Origin: an uncultured Lachnospiraceae bacterium
Lineage (GTDB): Bacteria > Bacillota > Clostridia > Lachnospirales > Lachnospiraceae
Length of the DNA stretch: 60,830 nt
Reading direction: 5' to 3'
Assembly (NCBI GenBank): GCA_947382355.1
Contig: CANCYR010000017.1
Coordinates: 1 to 60,830, forward strand
Made by a program: the position numbers and the translations under genes. The notes beneath the pieces are model-generated. The model did not search any database and was not told the origin of the DNA. It was given only the letters and a program-made list of their open reading frames with translations. This document shows, in pieces, positions 17,172 through 25,094 of the stretch; the stretch's first letter is position 1; every line of letters starts with the position of its first letter.

Positions 17172-17846
17172 ATGGAAGGGTATAAAATTTTCATTATTGA
17201 AGATGACGAAATCATTGCAGGCTCCGTAAAAAAGCATTTGGAAAAATGGGGCTATGAAGTCAGATGTGCTGAAAATTTTAAAGAGGTTATATCAGAAGCA
17301 TTAAGCTATGAACCGCAGCTGATACTTTTAGATATATCCCTGCCTTTCTATAATGGCTTTTTTTTGTGCAATGAGCTTAGAAAACATACAAAGGCGCCCA
17401 TTATCTTTATCTCCTCTGCAGATGACAATATGAACATTGTCATGGCAATGGATATGGGCGGGGATGATTTTGTGGCAAAGCCCTTTGATTTGACAGTGCT
17501 TACTGCCAAAATAAATGCCATGATAAGAAGAAGCTATTCCTATAAGGGGAATATCAATCTGTTAGAAGCAAAGGGAGTGAGGCTGAATCTGTCCAGCGCA
17601 GTAGTTTCCTTTTCGGATAAACAGCAGGAGCTTACCAAAAATGAATTTAAGATTTTGCAGCTTCTTATGGAAAATCAGGGAAAAATTATCGGCAGGGATA
17701 CTATAATGACCCATTTATGGGAAAGCGACAGCTTTATTGATGACAATACCCTGACAGTAAATGTTACCAGAATCCGAAAGAAGCTGTCCGGTATAGGAGC
17801 GGAGGATTTTATCAAAACCAAGAAGGGAATTGGTTATTACATATGA
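17172..17846 (+). CDS. OmpR-family response regulator, BceR-like
   Basis: The ATG at 17172 follows AAAGAGGT with 5-6 nt spacing and is preferred to 17151. The 224-residue protein has a receiver domain (IIEDDE, phospho-acceptor Asp in LLDISLP, Lys in VAKPFD) and a C-terminal winged-helix DNA-binding domain (TKNEFKILQLL; DDNTLTVNVTRIRKKL). Its gene overlaps the sensor kinase by 4 nt. With the Bce-type kinase and transporter nearby it should activate bceAB when peptide antibiotics are present, probably through the CTTAC-N6-GTAAG repeats. Confidence 0.9.
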   Translation: MEGYKIFIIEDDEIIAGSVKKHLEKWGYEVRCAENFKEVISEALSYEPQLILLDISLPFYNGFFLCNELRKHTKAPIIFISSADDNMNIVMAMDMGGDDFVAKPFDLTVLTAKINAMIRRSYSYKGNINLLEAKGVRLNLSSAVVSFSDKQQELTKNEFKILQLLMENQGKIIGRDTIMTHLWESDSFIDDNTLTVNVTRIRKKLSGIGAEDFIKTKKGIGYYI

Positions 17847-18862
17847 AAGGAACAGAAAAAAAAGAAACAGGAATAAAAGAAATATGGCGGCTGTTAAAAA
17901 AATACAGGAAAGAGCAGAGGGGAAACTACATATTGTTTGGTTTATCTGCCGGTATATTTGCCGTTATCTTTATGCTTTATGGCATTTCCGTAAAAGTGGT
18001 CTGGTATCCCTTTCTTATATGTATCATACTATGGATTTTTGCGGACATTGGCAGGTTTTATGGATATCAAAAGGCTCATGGGGCGCGGATGGATTTGGCA
18101 AATCATATTGAAGTGACTTTAGAGCATTTAACCAGCCCTTCCACACTTATAGAAGAAGATTATCAAAGACTTTTGCGGATTATGGCGGCAGACCATGAAA
18201 AAAGGTCTATGGAGTGGGAAGAGAAGCAAAAGAATCTAAAGGAATACTTTACCCTCTGGTCCCATCAGATGAAGACTCCTATCACCTCCTTAGAGCTTTT
18301 GCTGCAGCAGGAGGAACCGGAAAAAAGCCAGTTAAAGGAGTCACTGTTTGAAATCGAAAATTACGTGGACATGACCCTGCAGTACATTCGCTTTGACAGC
18401 CTGAACCGGGATTTAAGAATTGAAAGCTATCCTCTTTATCCCATTGTAAAGCAGGCAGTAAAATATTATTCTAAAATATTTATTAGCAGAGGAATTTCAT
18501 TAAATATGGAAGAATTTCAAGAAAGTGCCTTTACAGACGAAAAGTGGCTTTTGTTTGTAATAAAGCAGATTTTGTCTAATGCACTGAAATATACCAGGCA
18601 GGGGAGCATTTCTATTTATATGGAAAATGAATGCGTGCTGGTAATAAAGGATACGGGAATCGGTATTTTAAAGGAAGATATTCCAAGGCTTTTTGAAAGA
18701 GGCTTTACCGGGTACAATGGAAGAATGCAGAAAAAGGCAACGGGACTGGGACTGTACTTGTCAAAGCAGGTGTTAACCAAGCTGAACCATGGCATTGAGA
18801 TTGATTCTGCGCCGGGAGAGGGGACGGCGGTGAAGATTAGTTTTCCTCCTGCTATTTTTTAA
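17843..18862 (+). CDS. Intramembrane-sensing histidine kinase, BceS-like
   Basis: 339 residues. Two close membrane helices (about 32-75) with almost no extracellular loop, as in BceS kinases that take their signal from the partner transporter. Phospho-acceptor His lies in WSHQMKTPI (about 140). ATP-binding boxes follow: QILSNALKYT, DTGIGI, GFTGYNG, GLGLYLSK. It overlaps the regulator by 4 nt (ATGA). The transporter that normally supplies the signal, BceAB, lies about 1.8 kb downstream, beyond an inserted gene. Confidence 0.9.
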   Translation: MKGTEKKETGIKEIWRLLKKYRKEQRGNYILFGLSAGIFAVIFMLYGISVKVVWYPFLICIILWIFADIGRFYGYQKAHGARMDLANHIEVTLEHLTSPSTLIEEDYQRLLRIMAADHEKRSMEWEEKQKNLKEYFTLWSHQMKTPITSLELLLQQEEPEKSQLKESLFEIENYVDMTLQYIRFDSLNRDLRIESYPLYPIVKQAVKYYSKIFISRGISLNMEEFQESAFTDEKWLLFVIKQILSNALKYTRQGSISIYMENECVLVIKDTGIGILKEDIPRLFERGFTGYNGRMQKKATGLGLYLSKQVLTKLNHGIEIDSAPGEGTAVKISFPPAIF

Positions 18863-18882
18863 AACCTTACAAAACCGTAAGC
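18862..18882 (+). repeat. BceR-like operator, copy 1
   Basis: CTTAC (18866-18870), AAAACC, GTAAG (18877-18881), immediately after the bceS stop. It is nearly identical (20 of 21 nt) to the repeat at 20527-20547 before bceA. Bce regulators bind short inverted repeats upstream of their transporter genes. Confidence 0.5.
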
Positions 18883-19178
18883 GGGAGATAGGGTGAGGGA
18901 ATATTGAAATTTAGGGAGTTTGTGAAGGCAGGGGAGGAAAATTTACACCAGCTTTACATCAAATGAGGGAGCTTTGGGACGATGACGTAAAATGTGGATT
19001 TTAAGAGGGGCAACAGCGCCGGTGGTTTTATAAGAACCTTCGCAGGTCATGATTTGGACTTGCGGGGATTCTTCTGATAAAATTTAAGTTATAGTGGATA
19101 GTTTTGGTAAGGATTGTTATAATAAAATAAATATGTATGTTGATTTTACAAATAGAGTGTAGATTCGGAGGTGGCTGT
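18883..19178 (+). other. Intergenic start of the inserted segment
   Basis: About 300 nt with no convincing reading frame. A possible promoter for the next gene is TGGATA (19095-19100), 17 nt, TATAAT (19118-19123). A GGAGG ribosome site (19168-19172) is at its end. Otherwise I see nothing assignable. Confidence 0.4.
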
Positions 19179-20204
19179 ATGAATGATATAAAAACAACGG
19201 ATACTACCAAAGAATATAAGGTACTGGTTGACAAGATAGCGAAACGAATAGAAGAGGGGGTTGCAAAGGCTGTAACAGAAGTAAAGAGGAGCCAGTTAGC
19301 AACCTATTGGGATAATGGCAGATACATTGTAGAATTTGAGCAGAAAGGGAAGGAACACGCTGAATATGGATTGAATCTATTAAAATCCCTTGCGAACGAT
19401 TTGACTTTGAGAATGGGAAAAGGGTATAGCAGACCTAATCTCTATAACATGAGAAAATTTTATCAGACATATCCAACTGGCTATGAAAGTGTGGAAAAGT
19501 TGACATGGTCACATATTTGCGAATTAATTCGCATTGATGATGAATTGGAACGGGAATTTTATTCTAAACAATGTATTGCAGAGCGTTGGGATGTCCGTAC
19601 ATTAAAAAGGCAGAAAAAGAGTGCGTTATTTTTGCGGCTGGCAGCCAGCAAGGATAAAAAGGGGATTTTAGAACTTGCAAACAAGGGCGCTATAATAGAA
19701 AAGCCACAGGACATTATAAAAGATGTTTATACACTTGAGTTTTTAAATCTCAATGCAGATAATCATTATGATGAGAGCGAATTAGAGCGTAAAATATGTG
19801 CTAATCTGCAGGAATTTTTGTTAGAATTGGGTAAAGGTTTTACTTTTGTCAAAGAACAGTTTCCTATGAATATCAATAATCATATCTACAAATGCGATTT
19901 AGTATTTTATCACCGTATTTTGAAGTGCTTTGTTTTAATTGATTTAAAGGTGAATGCAGTTCAATATGATGATATCGGGCAAATGAATATGTACATGGGA
20001 TATTTTGCAGAAGAAGAAAATGAACCAGATGATAACCCGCCTATTGGTATTGTGTTAGCGAGAGATAAGGACGAATTGTTAGTAAAATACGCTACTTATG
20101 GAATGGATACAAATTTGTTTGTTTCAAAATATGAGTTGTATTTACCTAATAGGGAAGAATTAAAGCAGTTAGTGGACAAGATTATGTTTGATGAAGAGGA
20201 TTAG
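19179..20204 (+). CDS. DUF1016 / YhcG-family PD-(D/E)XK nuclease
   Basis: Start at ATG 19179, preceded by GGAGGTGG; an upstream in-frame start at 19137 has no site. 341 residues: N-terminal helical domain (YWDNGRYIVEFEQ, GYSRPNLYNMRKFYQTYP, about 30-110), then a nuclease domain with the motif CDLVFYH...CFVLIDLKV (about 235-255). YhcG proteins are predicted nucleases linked to mobile elements and restriction loci; function is not established. This gene separates bceRS from bceAB and its surroundings hold repeats, so it appears to be an insertion. No methyltransferase or partner is adjacent. Confidence 0.85.
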   Translation: MNDIKTTDTTKEYKVLVDKIAKRIEEGVAKAVTEVKRSQLATYWDNGRYIVEFEQKGKEHAEYGLNLLKSLANDLTLRMGKGYSRPNLYNMRKFYQTYPTGYESVEKLTWSHICELIRIDDELEREFYSKQCIAERWDVRTLKRQKKSALFLRLAASKDKKGILELANKGAIIEKPQDIIKDVYTLEFLNLNADNHYDESELERKICANLQEFLLELGKGFTFVKEQFPMNINNHIYKCDLVFYHRILKCFVLIDLKVNAVQYDDIGQMNMYMGYFAEEENEPDDNPPIGIVLARDKDELLVKYATYGMDTNLFVSKYELYLPNREELKQLVDKIMFDEED

Positions 20205-20526
20205 AAAAATACATTTGTCTAGATTTTTTAATTGCAGAATGCTTGAAAATAAAGGATTTGTAATTATAATAAGTGGATTTTGTCTAGATTTTTTTATAAA
20301 AATTTGGAAGTTATACAAGAAAAAGAGGTATTGTATTTGATGTGCCATAGGAGATATCGTAAAATAGTACGTCTGTCTGACAAAATGTGTATCTGGCAAT
20401 CAGAAAAAATTTATTAAAATTAACCATCAGTTACTGTATGAATTGAATGAGGAAGGGAAACGGAGATTTGTATCCTCTCTGTTTACAGTTTTTTGCAGAT
20501 ATTTGCAAAAATACCTTAACTCCTCC
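20205..20526. other. Intergenic end of the inserted segment, with short direct repeats
   Basis: No supported gene. A 15-nt direct repeat TTGTCTAGATTTTTT occurs at about 20215 and 20281. A short frame near 20410-20500 (LLYELNEEGKRRF) looks protein-like but has no start and is probably a remnant. Confidence 0.4.
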
Positions 20527-20547
20527 AACCTTACAAAATCGTAAGCT
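20527..20547 (+). promoter_or_regulatory. BceR-like operator, copy 2, upstream of bceAB
   Basis: CTTAC (20530-20534), AAAATC, GTAAG (20541-20545). It lies about 50 nt upstream of the putative bceA -35, the usual place for BceR activation. Confidence 0.6.
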
Positions 20548-20593
20548 TAGAAAAAGAAATGTAAGCCAAATCTAAGGCAGACCATTTCTTTTT

Positions 20594-20621
20594 TTGTTAA
20601 GATACCTTTATCAGATATAAA
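20594..20621 (+). promoter_or_regulatory. Putative bceAB promoter
   Basis: TTGTTA (20594-20599), 16-nt spacer, TATAAA (20616-20621). A weak stem (AAAGAAATG with CATTTCTTT) lies between it and the operator and might terminate upstream transcription. Confidence 0.45.
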
Positions 20622-20657
20622 CACAGCATACAGGTAACAGTTCAGGAGGACGCAGAC

Positions 20658-21425
20658 ATGGCACTATTGACAGTAAACAACTTAAAAAAAGTATATACCA
20701 CAAGGTTTGGCGGTAATAAAGTAGAAGCCTTAAGAGATGTGAATTTTTCCGTGGAGGAAGGAGAATATGTGGCAATCATGGGAGAATCCGGCTCAGGAAA
20801 GACTACACTTTTAAATATTCTTGCTTCGGTAGACAGGCCTACAAGCGGGGAGGTGCTGCTGAAGGGAGAAAAGACCACAAGCGTAAAGGATGCATACCTT
20901 GCCAAATTCCGCAGGGAGCATTTGGGATTTGTTTTTCAGGATTTCAACCTGCTGGATAACTTTTCTGTGGAAGACAATATTTATCTCCCGCTGGTACTGG
21001 CAGGAAAGAAATACAGCGAAATGATTCCAAAGCTGCAGGTGATTGCAAAAAAACTTGGTATTTTGGAAATTTTAAAAAAATACCCTTATGAAATATCAGG
21101 AGGGCAGAAGCAGAGAACAGCCGTAGCAAGAGCGCTTATTACAGAGCCGGATATTCTGCTGGCGGATGAACCTACCGGAGCGTTGGATTCCAGATCGTCC
21201 GATGATTTGCTCAAGACATTTTCCCATATCCATAAGGACGGACAGACGATTTTAATGGTTACCCACAGCGTCAGGGCAGCAAGCCATGCTGACAGGGTGC
21301 TTTTTATTAAAGATGGGGAAATATTTCATCAGATTTACAGAGGGACGTTAACCAATGAGGAAATGTATAAAAAGATTTCCGATTCCCTTACAATTCTTTT
21401 GGCAGGCGGTGATTTAAATGAATAA
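20658..21425 (+). CDS. Bce-type ABC transporter ATP-binding protein
   Basis: 255 residues with Walker A GESGSGKTT (about 40-48), Q-loop, signature ISGGQKQRTAVARAL (about 144), Walker B ILLADEPTGALD and the switch His in VTHSVRAA. This is the MacB/BceA class, which powers FtsX-fold permeases that remove peptide antibiotics such as bacitracin or lantibiotics from their lipid targets. AGGAGG is 7-8 nt before the ATG. It overlaps the permease gene by 8 nt. Expression is expected to be BceR-dependent. Confidence 0.93.
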   Translation: MALLTVNNLKKVYTTRFGGNKVEALRDVNFSVEEGEYVAIMGESGSGKTTLLNILASVDRPTSGEVLLKGEKTTSVKDAYLAKFRREHLGFVFQDFNLLDNFSVEDNIYLPLVLAGKKYSEMIPKLQVIAKKLGILEILKKYPYEISGGQKQRTAVARALITEPDILLADEPTGALDSRSSDDLLKTFSHIHKDGQTILMVTHSVRAASHADRVLFIKDGEIFHQIYRGTLTNEEMYKKISDSLTILLAGGDLNE

Positions 21426-23448
21426 CAAATTGTATGTTAAGTTAGCCGGGAACAACTTAAAAAAGAATAAAAGTGCCTTTATTCCATTTGGGCTTTCCTG
21501 CGCCATGATGATAGCAATGTTCTATATGCTTTCTTCTATTACAGGGCAGGTTACTGACGATATGTTTTACGGAGCAAGAACGATGAAGACAGTGCTGGAA
21601 ATAGGCGTGAGGATTTGCGGTATCTTTTCCGTGGCAGTCATTTTCTATACCAATAATTTCCTGATGAAGCGAAGAACAAGAGAGCTTGGACTTTACAGCA
21701 TTCTGGGCATGGAAAAAAAGCATATCCGAAAGGTTTTGTTTTGGGAATCCTTTATTGTGGGCGGTTTCAGCATACTTGCAGGTATGGCAGCAGGCATCCT
21801 GTTTTCAAAACTGATGTTTTTAGTATTGTTGAATTTGTTAAACCTGGAAACAAGCTTCCGATTTTTGATATCCCTTGCAGCAATAAAAGTAACAGTATTG
21901 CTTTTTATAGGAATCTTTCTGATTATTATACTCTATAATCAAATCAGACTGTTCCGTTTAAAGCCTATTGATTTATTAAATGAATCCAAAGCGGGGGAGA
22001 AAGAACCGAAAGCAAACTGGTTTCTGGCAGCAATAGGTTTTATATGCCTTGGAATCGGCTATTATATTGCCATTTCCACCAAAAATCCCATAAGGGCCAT
22101 AAACCATTTCTTTTTTGCAGTATTGCTGGTCATTGCAGGTACCTATTCCCTGTTTATCAGCGGAAGCATAGCCGTATTAAAGCTTCTGAAAAGGCAGAAA
22201 AACTTTTATTATCATAAAAACCATTTTATTACAGTATCTTTTATGACATACCGGATGAAACAAAATGCGGCAGGGCTTGCCAATATATGTATTTTAAGTA
22301 CAGCAGTGTTAGTTGTACTGTCCTCAACGGTTTCTCTTTATTCGGGACTGGAAAACGTTATGCGCACCAGATATCCAAAGGACGTGACTGCCGGCGTTTT
22401 GTATATGCCAAATGAGGATGAAGAAGAAAATATTTATGATATGAGCCTTTTAGAAAAAGTCATAGATGAACAGTGCAGAAAATATGGAGTAGAAAAGGAA
22501 AATCCGGAGAGTAGGTATTCCTTATCTCTTCTGATAGGCTTTCAGGATGGAAGCCTGTTTCCGGCGGATAGTCAGAATTTAAGTTCCATGAAAATAGTGG
22601 AAGGATGGGTTTTGGATGATTTCAAACGGGTTACTGACGAGAATTACACATTAAAACAGGGAGAAGTGCTTTGGTTTGATAATTTTTCCGGCGGGGAAAA
22701 ACAAATGGACCTATTGGAAATCGGCAGCTTTTCGGCAAGAGTAACAAATAAGAACGAATTAAGCGGAGATATAGAAGATTACTTTACAGAACAGGATTAT
22801 GGAATTGACGAGATACTTTTAGTAGTTCCGGACAGGGAAACTCTTGCTGAGCTTTCGGATGCCTATACAGAGTTTGTCTATGGGGATAATACAGAAACGG
22901 TGCATCCTGTAGAGTATAGTTATAGTTTTGATTTAAATGGAGACTTGGAGCAGAAAATGAATTTCTGCAACTCATTAAGGGAAGTATTAAATAATGCCGG
23001 AATCCCTCATGTATCAATAGTAGAAGATATCTTTACAACCAGACAGGAGATTTTAGGAATATACGGAAGCCTGTTCTTTCTAGGAATTTTTATGGGAACT
23101 CTGTTCCTGCTCACTACTGTATTGATTATATATTACAAGCAGATTTCAGAAGGTTATGAGGACAGAAGCCGTTTTCTTATTTTGCAGAAGGTGGGCATGA
23201 GCAAGGGAGAAGTAAAAAAGCTTATCCACAGTCAGATACTTAGTATCTTCTTCCTGCCTATTCTGTTGGCAGTAATACATGTGGCATTTGCCTTTCCTAT
23301 TTTAAAAAGGATATTGTTTATGCTGGACCTTTCAAATGTGCCGCTGTTTATTGGCTGCACCATTGGAACCATACTTATTTTCTTTCTGGTGTATGGGGTT
23401 GTGTATGGGGTGACTGCCAGGGTGTATTATAAGCTGGTGAATGAATAA
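21418..23448 (+). CDS. Bce-type ABC transporter permease (BceB-like)
   Basis: 676 residues with about ten membrane helices and a large extracellular domain (about 315-535) between helices 7 and 8, the pattern of BceB permeases. Two FtsX-like units are visible: RTRELGLYSILGMEKKHIRK (about 84-103) and RFLILQKVGMSKGEVKKL near 585-600. The extracellular domain is the likely peptide sensor, signalling to BceS. The specific antibiotic cannot be predicted. Confidence 0.92.
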   Translation: MNNKLYVKLAGNNLKKNKSAFIPFGLSCAMMIAMFYMLSSITGQVTDDMFYGARTMKTVLEIGVRICGIFSVAVIFYTNNFLMKRRTRELGLYSILGMEKKHIRKVLFWESFIVGGFSILAGMAAGILFSKLMFLVLLNLLNLETSFRFLISLAAIKVTVLLFIGIFLIIILYNQIRLFRLKPIDLLNESKAGEKEPKANWFLAAIGFICLGIGYYIAISTKNPIRAINHFFFAVLLVIAGTYSLFISGSIAVLKLLKRQKNFYYHKNHFITVSFMTYRMKQNAAGLANICILSTAVLVVLSSTVSLYSGLENVMRTRYPKDVTAGVLYMPNEDEEENIYDMSLLEKVIDEQCRKYGVEKENPESRYSLSLLIGFQDGSLFPADSQNLSSMKIVEGWVLDDFKRVTDENYTLKQGEVLWFDNFSGGEKQMDLLEIGSFSARVTNKNELSGDIEDYFTEQDYGIDEILLVVPDRETLAELSDAYTEFVYGDNTETVHPVEYSYSFDLNGDLEQKMNFCNSLREVLNNAGIPHVSIVEDIFTTRQEILGIYGSLFFLGIFMGTLFLLTTVLIIYYKQISEGYEDRSRFLILQKVGMSKGEVKKLIHSQILSIFFLPILLAVIHVAFAFPILKRILFMLDLSNVPLFIGCTIGTILIFFLVYGVVYGVTARVYYKLVNE

Positions 23449-23481
23449 AATTAAATAAAGTTCTTTATGGTAAATGAATAG

Positions 23482-23524
23482 ACCACCCGTTTTTGATATC
23501 AGTAGCATATCAAAAACGGGTGGT
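23482..23524. terminator. Long perfect hairpin between bceB and a convergent gene
   Basis: ACCACCCGTTTTTGATAT (23482-23499), a 7-nt loop, and its perfect complement (23507-23524). Eighteen paired bases without a T run; it probably ends transcription from both sides. Confidence 0.6.
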
Positions 23525-23541
23525 TATAATTATTTCAACCA

Positions 23542-23730
23542 TTATACTTCAAACCTCTTTAATTCTTCCTGTGTCAACGGTCTTCCCAGCTGTTTCGATA
23601 ACAATATCGCTTCTCTCAGACGATATATCTTACCGTCAGAAGGTACTGTTAATCTTCCATCCGGCATTTCTTCACCAAATTTATCAAACTTATCCATAAT
23701 AGTTCTTTGCTTCCTCTCTGCTATTATCAT
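23542..23730 (-). CDS. Small hypothetical protein (62 residues)
   Basis: ATG at 23730 follows AGGTGA with 6-nt spacing; a GTG at 23739 extends it by three residues. The product is charged and includes KFGEEMPDGRLTVPSDGKIY and a C-terminal QEELKRFEV. No domain is recognised. It overlaps by a few nucleotides the end of an upstream broken gene, suggesting a former two-gene operon, possibly toxin-antitoxin-like. Intact length and clear ribosome site argue it may still be expressed. Confidence 0.5.
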   Translation of the reverse strand: MIIAERKQRTIMDKFDKFGEEMPDGRLTVPSDGKIYRLREAILLSKQLGRPLTQEELKRFEV

Positions 23731-23731
23731 A

Positions 23732-24014
23732 TCATTCACCTGCCTTAAAATATCTATTAATCAATGCAATGGCACCATATGAGTCAATATATAACGTATG
23801 CAAATCTATCATCTTGGCACCCAGCTCTTTCATGTAATGCGATATCAAGTCTGTCTTTGCAGTAAACTGTACATATCCCTCATTTCCAGCATCCCAGCTA
23901 AGCTTGCAGGCAATTGCAAATAAATGTGCACCTACTCCTTAGCAATTTGTCTTATCTTTTTCAATTATTGTTCCCGCATACAGTCTATGCACAAACCATT
24001 TCTTCTATCATCAT
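23732..24014 (-). pseudogene. Truncated gene upstream of the small protein (acetyltransferase-like?)
   Basis: The minus strand reads KKWFVHRLYAGTIIEKDKTNC, a TAA stop (about 23942), then in the same frame GVGAHLFAIACKLSWDAGNE, GYVQFTAKTDLISHYMKELG and an end at 23732. Both halves look like coding sequence, with an in-frame stop between them and no start upstream because of another stop. The AHLFAIACKLSWDAGNEGYV stretch is reminiscent of GNAT-fold acetyltransferase relatives found in small operons, but I cannot confirm that. It is a degraded gene. Confidence 0.55.
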
Positions 24015-24122
24015 ACTCCTGCAACAGTAATCTGGTATTATTTAACTTATTTTATAAGGTGAGGGTAGTTTGCGGGAAATAAGAATCGTATAAAGTCTCG
24101 TATTGATAAGGTTAGAAAAAAT

Positions 24123-24141
24123 ATGGTAAACTATATACCAT
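24123..24141 (+). promoter_or_regulatory. Small inverted repeat before tcdA
   Basis: ATGGTA (24123-24128), 7 nt, TACCAT (24136-24141), overlapping a possible -10 TAAACT. It could be a repressor site. Confidence 0.3.
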
Positions 24142-24200
24142 GTACAGGCAAAATTCTATAGATAGATATAATTACACATAGAAAGAACGGAAGGAGTCAT

Positions 24201-24959
24201 ATGTCAGAACAATTTTCAAGGACAGAGCTGCTTTTGGGAAAAGAAGCCATGAAAGCATTAAAAGAAGCAAGGGTGGCAGTATTTGGAATCGGCGGAGTGG
24301 GAGGATATACGGTAGAGGCTCTTGCCAGGTCGGGAATCGGGACCTTTGATTTAATTGATAATGACCGGGTATGCCTTACCAATATAAACCGCCAGATTAT
24401 TGCCACAAGAAAGACAATCGGACAATATAAGGTAGACGTAATGAAAGAGCGGATACAGGATATTAATCCGGAAGCGGTAGTGCATACCCATCGGTGCTTT
24501 TATCTTCCGGAGAAAAAAGAAGATTTTTGCTTTTCTGATTATACCTATGTGGTTGATGCAGTGGACACGGTAACGGCGAAAATCGAGCTTGTGCTGCAGG
24601 CTCAGGCAGCAGGCGTCCCTATTATCAGCTGCATGGGAGCCGGTAATAAATTGGATCCAACCATGTTTCAGGTGGAGGATATTTATAAAACAAGCATGTG
24701 TCCTCTGGCAAAGGTAATGCGAAAGGAGCTTCGGGCAAGGGGGGTAAAAAAGCTAAAGGTAGTCTATTCCAGAGAACCGGCAATGACACATGGGAAAAGT
24801 CTTTGTGAAGGGGAAGAATTGTGTGAAAATGACATGGAAGGTACTAAAAACGGAAAGCGGACAATTCCCGGCAGCACAGCATTTGTGCCTTCTGTAGCGG
24901 GTCTGATTATGGCAGGTGAAGTGATAAAGGATATAGGGGAGATTTATAAGGAAATTTAG
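24201..24959 (+). CDS. tcdA: tRNA threonylcarbamoyladenosine dehydratase
   Basis: 252 residues of the ThiF/E1-like family: nucleotide-binding GIGGVGGYTVEALARSGIG (about 30-48), adenylation-site residues DNDRVCLTNINRQ, catalytic-region SCMGAGNKLDP, and the TcdA-specific CPLAKVMRKELRARG. The enzyme uses ATP to cyclise t6A at tRNA position 37 to ct6A. Length is normal. AAGGAGT precedes the ATG. It appears monocistronic, with 135 nt to the helicase gene. Confidence 0.92.
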   Translation: MSEQFSRTELLLGKEAMKALKEARVAVFGIGGVGGYTVEALARSGIGTFDLIDNDRVCLTNINRQIIATRKTIGQYKVDVMKERIQDINPEAVVHTHRCFYLPEKKEDFCFSDYTYVVDAVDTVTAKIELVLQAQAAGVPIISCMGAGNKLDPTMFQVEDIYKTSMCPLAKVMRKELRARGVKKLKVVYSREPAMTHGKSLCEGEELCENDMEGTKNGKRTIPGSTAFVPSVAGLIMAGEVIKDIGEIYKEI

Positions 24960-25094
24960 TTCTGCAGGTACTGAGCAGGATGCGGACTGGCATGGTGTAT
25001 TGTATCGTTGGTATATCGTATGGGGATTTGTTGAATATTATGAGGATAAAATACCTGATATTTTTGTTACAGGTAATTCACGGAGGAGAAAAAG

